Source of the DNA: Candidatus Eisenbergiella merdigallinarum
GTDB taxonomy: Bacteria; Bacillota; Clostridia; Lachnospirales; Lachnospiraceae
Assembly: GCA_019119355.1 (NCBI GenBank)
Contig: DWXE01000043.1
Span: 87,277 to 151,276, forward strand
Reading direction: 5' to 3'
Length of the DNA stretch: 64,000 nucleotides
A program made the translations under genes and the position numbers. Position 1 is the first letter of the stretch. Each line of letters opens with the position of its first letter. Below, piece after piece: positions 1-9,490 of the stretch. Below the pieces are notes generated by a model. That model ran no database searches. It was not told the DNA's origin and saw nothing but the letters and a program-made list of their open reading frames with translations.

Positions 1-263
1 TGGATGACGTCGAATGTTCCCGCGCAAAACTCCTCTTCGATCACGGGATCCAGCCTGTCCGGGATTACGATCCCGCCGCACACTCCGGAAACCAGCGTCC
101 GGTAGCGGACGACTCCCTCTTCTTCCTCCATCCCTGCATAGGAGGGAGCGAAAACCGTCACTTCCTGTCCCAGATCCCTCAGCGCGCAGGCCAGCCGTTC
201 CACGGAAACCGGAACGCCGCCCACGAACGGTTTGTAATTGTTGGTCATCATCGCGATCCGCAT
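1..263 (-). CDS. Glycosyltransferase family 4 N-terminal part (truncated by window edge)
   Basis: Reverse-strand translation from ATG at 263: MRIAMMTNNYKPFVGGVPVSVERLACALRDLGQEVTVFAPSY..., typical GT4 N-terminus. Confidence 0.75.
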   Translation of the reverse strand, partial: MRIAMMTNNYKPFVGGVPVSVERLACALRDLGQEVTVFAPSYAGMEEEEGVVRYRTLVSGVCGGIVIPDRLDPVIEEEFCAGTFDVI

Positions 264-276
264 GGCGCGCCCCCCT

Positions 277-786
277 TTATCCGAAGTATTGAAACACCGC
301 ATCCCCCAGCAGATATCCCGCCCCCACAAAAAAGAAATTCCAGACCGCCACTCCCAGCACGGAGCTCAGCGTATATTTCCAGAAATCCATTTTCATCACG
401 CCCGCCGGAATGGAAATCAGCGTGCGCACCATGGGGATCAGCTTCGCGATGAAAATCCCGACGCATCCCCTCCTCCGGAGCAGGTCAAAGTTCCTGTCGA
501 TGGCCGCCCTGTGCCCGGGGAACTTTTTCAGATATTTTCCCAGGAAAAACTCCCCGCCCTTATAGCCCAGAAGGTAGAGGATCCAGCTTCCCGTCAGCCC
601 CGCCGCGATGGTGATCAGAAGCGCGGCCAGAAATCCGATCTTTCCCCGGGCCGCCCACACGCCCGCCAGGGGCATGATCACCCCGGCCGGAAAACCGGGC
701 ATATTCATGTATTCCAGAAGAACGATGACAAAAATGGCGATCGCCCCATATTGCGTAAAATACTGTACCAGAACATCCAGACTCAT
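277..786 (-). CDS. DedA/SNARE-associated family membrane protein
   Basis: MSLDVLVQYFTQYGAIAIFVIVLLEYMNMPGFPAGVIMPLAG...; DedA-like hydrophobic pattern; start chosen at internal Met. Confidence 0.8.
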   Translation of the reverse strand: MSLDVLVQYFTQYGAIAIFVIVLLEYMNMPGFPAGVIMPLAGVWAARGKIGFLAALLITIAAGLTGSWILYLLGYKGGEFFLGKYLKKFPGHRAAIDRNFDLLRRRGCVGIFIAKLIPMVRTLISIPAGVMKMDFWKYTLSSVLGVAVWNFFFVGAGYLLGDAVFQYFG

Positions 787-1004
787 ACAGCGTCCCTCCT
801 GATGAATGTGATTCCCGCGGGCTGCCTGCCCCGGGCATTTGACTTTTACAGTATATGCCACAAAAATGAAAAGGAAGGACAGGCAATTCGGAATCTTTTC
901 TTAAATTTTTCCGTCGATTCCGGGCAGCTTTCGCGGGAGCCGCCGGCTTTTCACGGGCCCCGGTCCGTGGTATACTGTTCAAAAACGGAGACGGAGGAAG
1001 GAAG

Positions 1005-1688
1005 ATGAGCATGACGATCATGGAAGCCATGGAGGTGCGGCACTCGGTGCGCCAATATACCGGGCAAAAAATACCGGATGAAATCGCCGGCCGGCTGAAG
1101 GAAGAGATCGCGGCCTGCAACGAAGAGAGCGGCCTGCACATCCAGCTGGTCACGGACGAGCCCAAAGCGTTCGGCAGCATGATGGCGCATTACGGAAAAT
1201 TCTCCGGCGTCAGAAACTACATCGCGCTGGTGGGGCCCAGATCCGGAAAGCTGGATGAGCTGTGCGGCTATTACGGGGAACGGCTCGTCCTGCTGGCTCA
1301 GGCCCTGGGGCTGAATACCTGCTGGGTGGCCATGACCTTTTCCAAAGGGGCCGCCAAAAAGCGGCTCTCGATAGCCGGCGGGGAGAAGCTCGTCATCGTG
1401 ATCTCCCTGGGCTACGGAGCCGTACAGGGCGTCCCCCACAAGTCCAAAAGGGCCGAAGATCTGGCTCCCGATTCCGGACAGGCCCCTGAATGGTTCCGGG
1501 CGGGCGTAGCGGCGGCCATGCTGGCCCCCACCGCCATGAACCAGCAGAAATTCCGCCTCACGCCCGGGGACGCGCGCGTCAGGGCTCAGTCCCTGGGCGG
1601 CTTCTGCTCGAAGATCGACCTCGGAATCGTCAAATACCACTTCGAACAGGGCTCCGGAAAGGGGCCGTCGATCTGGGCGGAGGGATGA
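1005..1688 (+). CDS. Nitroreductase family protein
   Basis: MEAMEVRHSVRQYTGQKIPDEI... and ...PTAMNQQKFRL...; nitroreductase-like FMN-binding signature. Confidence 0.85.
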   Translation: MSMTIMEAMEVRHSVRQYTGQKIPDEIAGRLKEEIAACNEESGLHIQLVTDEPKAFGSMMAHYGKFSGVRNYIALVGPRSGKLDELCGYYGERLVLLAQALGLNTCWVAMTFSKGAAKKRLSIAGGEKLVIVISLGYGAVQGVPHKSKRAEDLAPDSGQAPEWFRAGVAAAMLAPTAMNQQKFRLTPGDARVRAQSLGGFCSKIDLGIVKYHFEQGSGKGPSIWAEG

Positions 1689-1834
1689 TTTTCTCCGATT
1701 TCAAAAAGGATGGCCATCTTGACGTAAAAATAGCATATCGGTATAATACAGGAAAGCGGAATTCTCCGACAATCAGAAATTCGCTCGTGCGGTGCGTCTT
1801 TCCGCAGAGCATCGAACTGTACAGGGAGGCCATT

Positions 1835-2122
1835 ATGGCGTTTGACATGCAAAATTGTGCTTATGATCCCGAAACCGGACTGCCTCTGAATCGCGAATAT
1901 CTGGAACGCGGACTGCCTCCTTACCTTCAGACATCCATCAAACGGATGTGTGACTCCTGGTTCATCGAGGACAGCGGCCAAAAGGACTATCACTGGGATA
2001 TCGCCTGGTGCGAACTGAATGCAGACATTAACGCTGCGGAAACGGAGCAGGAAATTTCTTCTGAACAGGCCTGGTATCTGCGCGAAAAATATCTGAGAAT
2101 GAAACGGAATGATGAAATGTGA
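1835..2122 (+). CDS. Small hypothetical protein
   Basis: 95-aa ORF MAFDMQNCAYDPETGLPLNREYLERG..., ends just before a terminator-like hairpin. Confidence 0.5.
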   Translation: MAFDMQNCAYDPETGLPLNREYLERGLPPYLQTSIKRMCDSWFIEDSGQKDYHWDIAWCELNADINAAETEQEISSEQAWYLREKYLRMKRNDEM

Positions 2123-2200
2123 AAAAAGACCATATTGAAAGAACGCAAAGAACGAATTCTGGATTTTTCCTTTCAGAAACTCCTCAATCGGGCTCATTCA

Positions 2201-2254
2201 AAACCGGCGCAGCCAGGATGGATCGAATCCATCGCGGCTGCGCCGGTTTTTCTT
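2201..2254. terminator. Bidirectional terminator between convergent genes
   Basis: aaaccggcgcagcc ... ggctgcgccggttttt inverted repeat with T-run. Confidence 0.8.
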
Positions 2255-2274
2255 TTATTTATCATTCATTCGTT

Positions 2275-5200
2275 TTACAGATCCACGATTTCCGCATGGA
2301 ACTCCTGCAGGGATTTCACGGGGAGCTTGCCGTCGCGCTGCGTGGAACGGATGGCTTCCACCGTCGCCTTCGCTGCGGCCATGGTAGTGATATAGGGAAT
2401 CTTGTTTTTGATCGCCGCCTTGCGGATGTAGCTGTCGTCCGTAGCGCCCTTCTTGCCCAGAGGGGTGTTGACGATGAGCTGGATCTTGCCGTTGGTGATC
2501 TTGTCCAGAATGTTCGGACGCCCTTCGTTGATCTTACACACCTTCAGGGCAGGGATTCCGGCAGCCTCAATGCGGTCGCAGGTCCTTCCCGTGGCCATGA
2601 TCTCGAAACCGCAGTCGTAGAAGCCCTTCGCCACTTCCACCACTTCCGCCTTATCCCTGTCGTTGACGCTGATCAGCACGCAGCCCTTCGTGGGAATCTG
2701 GCTCTTGGCGCCTTCCTGCGCCTTATAAAACGCGTCGCCGAAGTCCGCGGACAGCCCCAGCACTTCCCCGGTGGAACGCATTTCGGGCCCCAGCACGGGA
2801 TCTACTTCCGGGAACATGTTGAACGGGAACACGGCCTCCTTTACGCCGTAATGGGAGAACTTCTTTTCCTTCAGCTCCGGCACCGGGCTCTTTCTGCCGG
2901 TAAAGGGCATGGTGATGATATCCGTAGCGATCTGAACCATGTTGATGCCGCATACCTTGGAAACCAGCGGCACGGTTCTGGAAGCGCGGGGGTTGGCTTC
3001 GATCACGAACACCTTTCCGTCCTCGATGGCGTACTGCATGTTCATCAGACCCACCACGTGCATCTCCGCCGCGATCTTCCTGGTGTAGTCCTTGATCGTG
3101 GAGATCTGCGCCTCCGTCAGCCCTCTGGGAGGGATGATGCAGGCCGAGTCGCCGGAATGGATTCCCGCCAGCTCGATGTGTTCCATCACGGAAGGAACGA
3201 AAACGTGCTCTCCGTCGCTGATGGCGTCCGCTTCGCACTCCGTCGCATGGTGCAGGAAACGGTCGATCAGAATCGGACGATCCGGGGTGACGCCCACCGC
3301 CTGCTGCATATAGAAAGTCAGCGCTTCGTCGTCGTAGACCACTTCCATGCCGCGGCCGCCCAGCACGTAGGACGGGCGCACCATCACGGGATAGCCGATC
3401 CTGTGGGCGACTTCCAGCGCTTCCTGCGCGTCCACGGCCATGCCCGCTTCCGGCATGGGAATTTCCAGCTTCTCCATCATGGCGCGGAACTGGTCCCTGT
3501 CCTCCGCCAGATCGATGGTCTCCGGCGTCGTTCCCAGGATGTTGACCCCGTATTTCTTCAGGTCGGCCGCCAGGTTCAGAGGCGTCTGCCCGCCGAACTG
3601 CGCGATGACGCCCACCGGCTTCTCCTTCCGGTAAATCGCCAGCACATCCTCCAGCGTCAGCGGCTCGAAGTACAGCTTGTCGGACGTATCGTAGTCCGTG
3701 GAAACCGTCTCGGGGTTGCAGTTGACGATGATGGTGGAAAATCCCAGCTTGCGCAGCGCTTTCGCCGCATGTACGCAGCAGTAGTCGAATTCGATGCCCT
3801 GTCCGATCCGGTTGGGGCCGCCGCCCAGGATCATCACCTTCTGGCGGCTGTCGTCCACCGGGCTCTCGTCCTTAATATGGTAGCTGGAATAGTAGTAGGC
3901 GGAATCCTTCGTGCTGCTGACGTGAACGCCTTCCCAGCCCTCCACGATGCCGTATCCTTCTCTGGCAGTGCGGATCTCTTCCTCCGTCACCTTCAGGATC
4001 TCGCTCAGATATTTATCGGAAAAACCGTCAAGCTTCGCCTGTCTTAAATCCGCTTCTTCCGGAACTCTTCCCTGGTATTTGGAGATCAGGGCTTCTTCCT
4101 CCTCCACCAGCTCCTTCATCTGCTGAATGAACCAGGTTTTCACCTTCGTCAGGTTGTAAATCTCCTCCACGGAAGCTCCCTTGCGCAGCGCTTCATACAT
4201 GATGAAATGCCGCTCGCTGGAAGGAGTCGCGAGCATGATAAGCAGCTCCTTTTTGCTCTTTTCGGCAAAATCCTTCACATGGCCCAGGCCGTAACGGCTC
4301 TTCTCCAGGGAACGGATGGCCTTCTGGAACGCTTCCTTATAGGTTTTGCCGATGCTCATCACCTCGCCCACGGCGCGCATCTGAGTGCCCAGTTTGTCCT
4401 CCACTCCCTTGAACTTCTCGAAGGCCCATCTGGCGAACTTGATCACCACATAGTCGCCGTCCGGAACGTACTTATCCAGCGTCCCGTATTTCCCGCAGGG
4501 GATCTCGTCCAGGGTCAGGCCGCTGGCCAGCATGGCGGATACCAGAGCGATGGGGAAACCGGTGGCCTTGCTGGCCAGTGCGGAAGAACGGGAAGTTCTG
4601 GGATTGATCTCGATGACGACGATCCTGCCGGATACCGGGTCATGGGCGAACTGCACATTGGTTCCGCCGATGACCTGGATGGCGTCCACGATCCGGTACG
4701 CCTGCTCCTGCAGCTTCTTCTGCACCTCTTCGGAAATCGTCAGCATGGGAGCGGAGCAGAAGGAATCGCCGGTGTGCACGCCGACGGGATCGATGTTCTC
4801 GATGAAGCATACCGTGATCATATTTCCCTTCGCGTCGCGCACCACTTCCAGCTCCAGCTCTTCCCAGCCCAGAATGGACTCTTCCACCAGCACCTGTCCC
4901 ACGAGGCTGGCCTGCAGCCCTCTGGCGCAGACGGTCTTGAGCTCTTCGCGGTTATAGACGAGGCCGCCGCCCGCGCCGCCCATGGTATATGCAGGGCGGA
5001 GCACCACCGGATAGCCCAGCCCGTCCGCGATGGAGAGGGCTTCTTCCACGGAGTAGGCCACATCGCTGCGGGCCATCTCCACGCCCAGGGAATTCATCGT
5101 ATTTTTAAACTCGATCCGGTCCTCGCCGCGCTCGATGGCATCCACCTGAACGCCGATAACCTTCACGTTGTACTTGTCCAGAACGCCTGCCTCCTGGAGC

Positions 5201-5499
5201 TCGGAGCACAGATTCAGCCCCGACTGGCCGCCGAGGTTCGGAAGCAGCGCATCCGGACGTTCCTTCTCGATGATCTGTTCCAGACGCTGCACGTTCAGAG
5301 GCTCGATATACGTGATATCCGCCGTATCCGGATCCGTCATGATCGTGGCCGGATTGGAATTCACCAGCACGATCTCGTATCCCAGATTTTTCAGCGCTTT
5401 GCACGCCTGTGTGCCGGAATAGTCGAACTCGCACGCCTGCCCGATGATGATCGGACCGGAACCGATAATCAGCACTTTGTGAATGTCTTGTCTCTTCAT
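2275..5499 (-). CDS. carB: Carbamoyl-phosphate synthase large subunit
   Basis: 1074-aa ORF with duplicated ATP-grasp halves: MKRQDIHKVLIIGSGPIIIGQACEFDYSGTQACKAL... Confidence 0.97.
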   Translation of the reverse strand: MKRQDIHKVLIIGSGPIIIGQACEFDYSGTQACKALKNLGYEIVLVNSNPATIMTDPDTADITYIEPLNVQRLEQIIEKERPDALLPNLGGQSGLNLCSELQEAGVLDKYNVKVIGVQVDAIERGEDRIEFKNTMNSLGVEMARSDVAYSVEEALSIADGLGYPVVLRPAYTMGGAGGGLVYNREELKTVCARGLQASLVGQVLVEESILGWEELELEVVRDAKGNMITVCFIENIDPVGVHTGDSFCSAPMLTISEEVQKKLQEQAYRIVDAIQVIGGTNVQFAHDPVSGRIVVIEINPRTSRSSALASKATGFPIALVSAMLASGLTLDEIPCGKYGTLDKYVPDGDYVVIKFARWAFEKFKGVEDKLGTQMRAVGEVMSIGKTYKEAFQKAIRSLEKSRYGLGHVKDFAEKSKKELLIMLATPSSERHFIMYEALRKGASVEEIYNLTKVKTWFIQQMKELVEEEEALISKYQGRVPEEADLRQAKLDGFSDKYLSEILKVTEEEIRTAREGYGIVEGWEGVHVSSTKDSAYYYSSYHIKDESPVDDSRQKVMILGGGPNRIGQGIEFDYCCVHAAKALRKLGFSTIIVNCNPETVSTDYDTSDKLYFEPLTLEDVLAIYRKEKPVGVIAQFGGQTPLNLAADLKKYGVNILGTTPETIDLAEDRDQFRAMMEKLEIPMPEAGMAVDAQEALEVAHRIGYPVMVRPSYVLGGRGMEVVYDDEALTFYMQQAVGVTPDRPILIDRFLHHATECEADAISDGEHVFVPSVMEHIELAGIHSGDSACIIPPRGLTEAQISTIKDYTRKIAAEMHVVGLMNMQYAIEDGKVFVIEANPRASRTVPLVSKVCGINMVQIATDIITMPFTGRKSPVPELKEKKFSHYGVKEAVFPFNMFPEVDPVLGPEMRSTGEVLGLSADFGDAFYKAQEGAKSQIPTKGCVLISVNDRDKAEVVEVAKGFYDCGFEIMATGRTCDRIEAAGIPALKVCKINEGRPNILDKITNGKIQLIVNTPLGKKGATDDSYIRKAAIKNKIPYITTMAAAKATVEAIRSTQRDGKLPVKSLQEFHAEIVDL

Positions 5500-5630
5500 A
5501 AATTCACCCGTTCATCCTTTCCTGATTCTACTGCTTTCTACCTTCTCCGGAGCGCATATTTTACCCACGCTCCCAAAAACCCGAGCTTATTCTAGCACAC
5601 TTCCCATGCCACGGCAATGCTAAATTTGCG

Positions 5631-5682
5631 AAAGACAGGCGTTCTCCCATCCTCATAAAAGGCGGAGAACCCCCTGTCTTTT
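5631..5682 (-). terminator. Rho-independent terminator candidate after the downstream GT2 gene
   Basis: aaagacagg ... cctgtctttt inverted repeat with internal gttctcc/ggagaac stem. Confidence 0.6.
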
Positions 5683-5703
5683 GCCCGCTTCCTCCTCCCG
5701 CGG

Positions 5704-6780
5704 TTACAGCTTCCACTTCTCCCGGAAATACTTCCGGTTCAGGGCCACGTAGCGGTCTTTGGGTTTGTACGTGGCGGCCTTTTCGTTGTAGCGAAACGCT
5801 TTCTGATGGTTGCCGAGCCTGTCGTAACACATGCACAGGCCGATGCTGGGCAGATATCCGTAGCAGTCCTCCTCGATAAAGCCGCCGGAGCGTTCCTTTT
5901 TTCCCGCGTCCAGCGCCCTTTCATACCAGTAAATGGACTGTCCCAGGAGGTTCGCGTTGAGAAACATGGCTCCCAGGTCGCAGCAGGTCTCGGCCCGGGG
6001 CGCGTCGTAGCAGAAGCTCTCGAACAGGGCCCCGTAGGCTCCCTTCACATCCCCCAGCTTCCGCCTGCAGGCCGCCAGAAGCCTGCAGGCGTCGATCCGG
6101 TTTTCCAGAAAGCTGTCCTCTTCCTGCAAAAACGTCTCGAACGCCCTTATTGCCTCCTTCCATTTTCCGTGATAATACAGCTCCCTCCCGTAATAAAACT
6201 GCTCCCTGGGCCCGAACGCTTCCTGGGCCATAAGCATCTTTTCGTAGATGCGCAGGTTCCTGTCCGCATCTGACGGACGGTTCTTCTTATGATAGATGCA
6301 GGCGTCCGCGTAAAAAACAGTTCCGGCCGGCGCGATGGCCTCGTGCACGCGCCCCTGCCAGAAGAATTTCCCGTCGTTTTTGAGGATCCTTTCCCTGTAA
6401 TAAAAAAAGACCGGTTTTCCCTCCTCGTCGAACGCCGTGGCATAGCGCACCATCACCACGTCCACCTGCTGCGTCATTCCCGCCTTGAGACACCGCAGCT
6501 TCTTCTGCTCTTCCTCCGGAATGACGTCGTCCGCGTCCAGCCACATGCAGTATTCCTTCGTGGCTTTGGAAAAGGATTCGTTTCTGGCCGCGCCGAAATC
6601 GTCCTTCCACTCGTAATCGTAAATCCGGTCGGTGAACCTGGAGGCGATTTCCTTCGTCCGGTCCGAAGAGCCGGTATCCACGATGACGATCTCGTCCGCG
6701 ATCCCTTCCACGCAGGAAAGGCACCTCTCCAGGGTGTCCTCCTCGTTCTTTACGATCATACAAAGGCTTATTGTAATCAT
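5704..6780 (-). CDS. Glycosyltransferase family 2 with C-terminal TPR-like region
   Basis: MITISLCMIVKNEEDTLERCLSCVEGIADEIVIVDTGSSDRTKEIA...; CMWLDADDV motif. Confidence 0.9.
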   Translation of the reverse strand: MITISLCMIVKNEEDTLERCLSCVEGIADEIVIVDTGSSDRTKEIASRFTDRIYDYEWKDDFGAARNESFSKATKEYCMWLDADDVIPEEEQKKLRCLKAGMTQQVDVVMVRYATAFDEEGKPVFFYYRERILKNDGKFFWQGRVHEAIAPAGTVFYADACIYHKKNRPSDADRNLRIYEKMLMAQEAFGPREQFYYGRELYYHGKWKEAIRAFETFLQEEDSFLENRIDACRLLAACRRKLGDVKGAYGALFESFCYDAPRAETCCDLGAMFLNANLLGQSIYWYERALDAGKKERSGGFIEEDCYGYLPSIGLCMCYDRLGNHQKAFRYNEKAATYKPKDRYVALNRKYFREKWKL

Positions 6781-6860
6781 CCTGCCCTTTGATTCCCTTT
6801 TCTTTTACCATATGCAAAATCCCGCCTCACGGTTTCGTCCCGCGTCGGCCCGCTGAGAAG

Positions 6861-6951
6861 TTATAAATATGGCGTCTGTAATTCCGACAATCGCTTTTTT
6901 CAGTTCTCCGAAACGAATGGGGTCTTTGATACACAGTTCATAAATAATCTG
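6861..6951 (-). pseudogene. Fragment of an HxlR-type winged-helix regulator
   Basis: Reverse-strand reading FQIIYELCIKDPIRFGELKKAIVGITDAIF resembles the HxlR core (..RFGELKRAL.GIS..); no start or C-terminus. Confidence 0.55.
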
Positions 6952-7073
6952 AAAGCTGTGCGCCCGGACACTTTACGATAAGGACGGTTCGCCCCATGTG
7001 CGAGTAGACGAGTACATGAAACATCACCTGCAAAATAAACTTATCCGGGCCATTCTAAAGGACATCCCATAAG
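6952..7073 (+). pseudogene. C-terminal fragment of an unidentified protein
   Basis: In-frame reading KLCARTLYDKDGSPHVRVDEYMKHHLQNKLIRAILKDIP* with no start; abuts the HxlR fragment. Confidence 0.35.
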
Positions 7074-7126
7074 AAAACGCCGGACGCGGCGGCCTGCTGG
7101 CCCTGCGCCCGGCGCTTTCTTATGGG
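7066..7126. terminator. Strong stem-loop/terminator
   Basis: cccataagaaaacgccgg ... ccggcgctttcttatggg, 18-bp arms with one G-T. Confidence 0.75.
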
Positions 7127-7162
7127 GATTTTACCTGCCTAAATGCGTAGAATATACTCGTT

Positions 7163-8098
7163 TTATTCATCCTTATTTTCATCCACAGGCATTTCTCCCA
7201 TATGCTCTGGAATGGCAGCCGCGTCCTCCACAATATCCGTTACGAGCTGGCGGAAGTCATTGGCGTTTTGAGCGGTAATCACCGGCTTGCCGGTGGTTTC
7301 TTCAATCTCTTTCCGGGTGTTTCCGGCAATCGAGCCGCCTTTTTGTGCCACTTTCTGATTTTCAGAAAAAGTAGCAGGCTTTACAGTTTTAGAAATCTCC
7401 GTTGTGGTTGCCTCTGCAAGCATTGTCAAAACGAGTTCCAGATCGCTCATATTATCACGGAGGTTTTCTTTTTTCAAGCCTTTCAGTTTTTTATATTGTC
7501 GTGTCGTCATACCAGACCAGGCGCGGGAAATCTCGTCTGTTAAGATAGCGTATTCCTTGCCTTTCTCCACGCCGCGCCGTTTCCACTCGTCTGTAAGCTC
7601 GTTGCGGATACGGATTGCCAAAAGACGCTGGTGCACCCATTCCTCGGAATATCCTTTTTTCAAATAGGTTTCCAGCGCCCGGTCAATGGTCTGTTCCGGG
7701 TCAATGGTTTCCTCAATCCGTTCCCGGCCCACCATTGCCAGCCATGCCTTGAACGGTTCGGCTTTTGGTGAGGGAATAGACTGGATGATACGCAAAAGCT
7801 GTTCCGTATTGGCAACGTCGGTTTTATATTTTTTTCCATCGGAGGACAGCATCTTCAGTTGTACGATTTTCTCGTACAACTCAACGGCACCCTCCTTTTT
7901 CAGTTTCCGCTTTAAGTCACTCCAATACCGGCGCGGATTTTCAGTGCCAGTTAAAACCGCAATCACATCCACGATGGAAAAATACCATTCTTCCTGTTCT
8001 TCATCCCACGCAGTACGGATTTTCTTATCTTCAAACAACTGGATAGCGTCATTGTTCTGCAATTCTCCCATGAGTATGTACCTCTCTTTCGCTGGCAT
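7163..8098 (-). CDS. Bro-N domain protein (phage antirepressor / DinD-like family)
   Basis: IQLFEDKKIRTAWDEEQEEWYFSIVDVIAVLTGTENPRRYWSDLKRKLKKEG... plus GGSIAGNTRKEIEETTGKPVIT tail. Confidence 0.85.
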   Translation of the reverse strand: MPAKERYILMGELQNNDAIQLFEDKKIRTAWDEEQEEWYFSIVDVIAVLTGTENPRRYWSDLKRKLKKEGAVELYEKIVQLKMLSSDGKKYKTDVANTEQLLRIIQSIPSPKAEPFKAWLAMVGRERIEETIDPEQTIDRALETYLKKGYSEEWVHQRLLAIRIRNELTDEWKRRGVEKGKEYAILTDEISRAWSGMTTRQYKKLKGLKKENLRDNMSDLELVLTMLAEATTTEISKTVKPATFSENQKVAQKGGSIAGNTRKEIEETTGKPVITAQNANDFRQLVTDIVEDAAAIPEHMGEMPVDENKDE

Positions 8099-8404
8099 AG
8101 TTTTAGTTTACCTTATCGAAAATGCTGGAAAATCCCGAAGTGATGGGCTATACCGGCACATAAGAACTTCTAAAGAGATAATCGAAAATCTATCAAACTA
8201 TTATTCAAATACTACGCACTCCACATGGGGCGTGACCGCAGCCTGAGAAGTGGTGGAGCTGAATCTTTACAAGGTGAGGAAGACCACCGGCAATATCAAA
8301 ACGCGGAAGGCTTTCACCGTGTCCTGCGTGGCAAAGGACACATTGGCCCAATGCGATTATCCTGCTACGGTTTCCGGGAGGAAATGCCCGTCATTCCAAA
8401 GGAA

Positions 8405-8428
8405 CAGCCCCGCCATAAGACGGGGCTG
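8405..8428 (+). terminator. Stem-loop terminator candidate
   Basis: cagccccg ccataaga cggggctg followed by caatatttt. Confidence 0.6.
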
Positions 8429-8464
8429 CAATATTTTCGCGTCAGGCTGCGCCGGCGCCGAAAA

Positions 8465-9490
8465 TCAGTTGAATCCGAAAAACTTCTGACAGATTTTATA
8501 TCCTTCTACGGAAATCCAGCGTCCCGTCTTTCCCGGGAGGTTCATGCAGTTGCCCAGAAGACCGTACCGCAGTTTCCGGTAAAGGGATCTGTCCTTCTGT
8601 TTGATATACTCCAGCAGCGCCTTCTTTTTGTCCAGCGCTTCCTGCGTATCGGCCCGGATCAAAAGGATGGATGAGATGGTGGTGATAATGTCCAGATAGC
8701 TGAGCATATAGCGGTTCATCCTCCTGTTGGCCATCAGAACCCCCTTCTTTTCCACATAATAATCCACCATGATCTGATTGACCCTGATCTGCTGGTCGAT
8801 CCTGCCGATCATCACCTTTTCGTTGACGGACTGGTCGGAACGGCCGATATAATAGCGGTAGAAGTTCACGTCCATATAATACATGTTGCGGACGTAGGGA
8901 AGGGGCTCGAACACGTAAATGTTATCCACGTAGAACGTGTGCTCCGGAAGGTGCAGCCCGCATTCCCGAAGGAGCTTCGTCCGGTAGATCACCGAGTGCA
9001 TCAGGATATACTGCCCCTTCATGAAATGGCCCACTTCATCCCAGGTGAAGATCCTGCCCTGGGGGAGGGGATGGCGGTAGCGCATAACCTTCTTCCTCTT
9101 CTCCCCTTCCTTTTCATACACGAAATTGCTGATCATCAGATCCAGCGTCTGCCCGCCTCCGGCCAGCTCCCGGAGCTTGTCCAGAATTTCCAGATAGGCG
9201 TCGTCCTTCACCCAGTCGTCGCTGTCCACCACCTTGAAAAACAGGCCGCTGGCGTTCTCGATTCCCGTGTTCACCGCGGAACCGTGGCCGCCGTTCTCCT
9301 TGTGGATCGCCCGGACGATGGTGGGATATCTGGACTCGTAGTCGTCCGCGATCTCCGCAGTCCTGTCCGAAGAACCGTCGTCCACGATGAGGATCTCCAC
9401 ATCCTCCCCTCCGATGAGCAGCGATTCAATGCACTTTTCCATGTAATTCTGTGAGTTATAGCACGGAATTGCAATCGAAAGCAGTTTCAT
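8465..9490 (-). CDS. Glycosyltransferase family 2
   Basis: MKLLSIAIPCYNSQNYMEKCIESLLIGGEDVEILIVDDGSSDRTAEIADDY... Confidence 0.92.
   Translation of the reverse strand: MKLLSIAIPCYNSQNYMEKCIESLLIGGEDVEILIVDDGSSDRTAEIADDYESRYPTIVRAIHKENGGHGSAVNTGIENASGLFFKVVDSDDWVKDDAYLEILDKLRELAGGGQTLDLMISNFVYEKEGEKRKKVMRYRHPLPQGRIFTWDEVGHFMKGQYILMHSVIYRTKLLRECGLHLPEHTFYVDNIYVFEPLPYVRNMYYMDVNFYRYYIGRSDQSVNEKVMIGRIDQQIRVNQIMVDYYVEKKGVLMANRRMNRYMLSYLDIITTISSILLIRADTQEALDKKKALLEYIKQKDRSLYRKLRYGLLGNCMNLPGKTGRWISVEGYKICQKFFGFN

Noticed and set aside
2119-4047. 642-aa open frame antisense to carB
   Set aside because: carB on the opposite strand is unambiguous; the antisense frame looks non-coding
6850-8450. Bro-N scar considered as an active prophage, ICE or defence island
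   Set aside because: No integrase, relaxase, structural or defence genes and only fragments besides Bro-N
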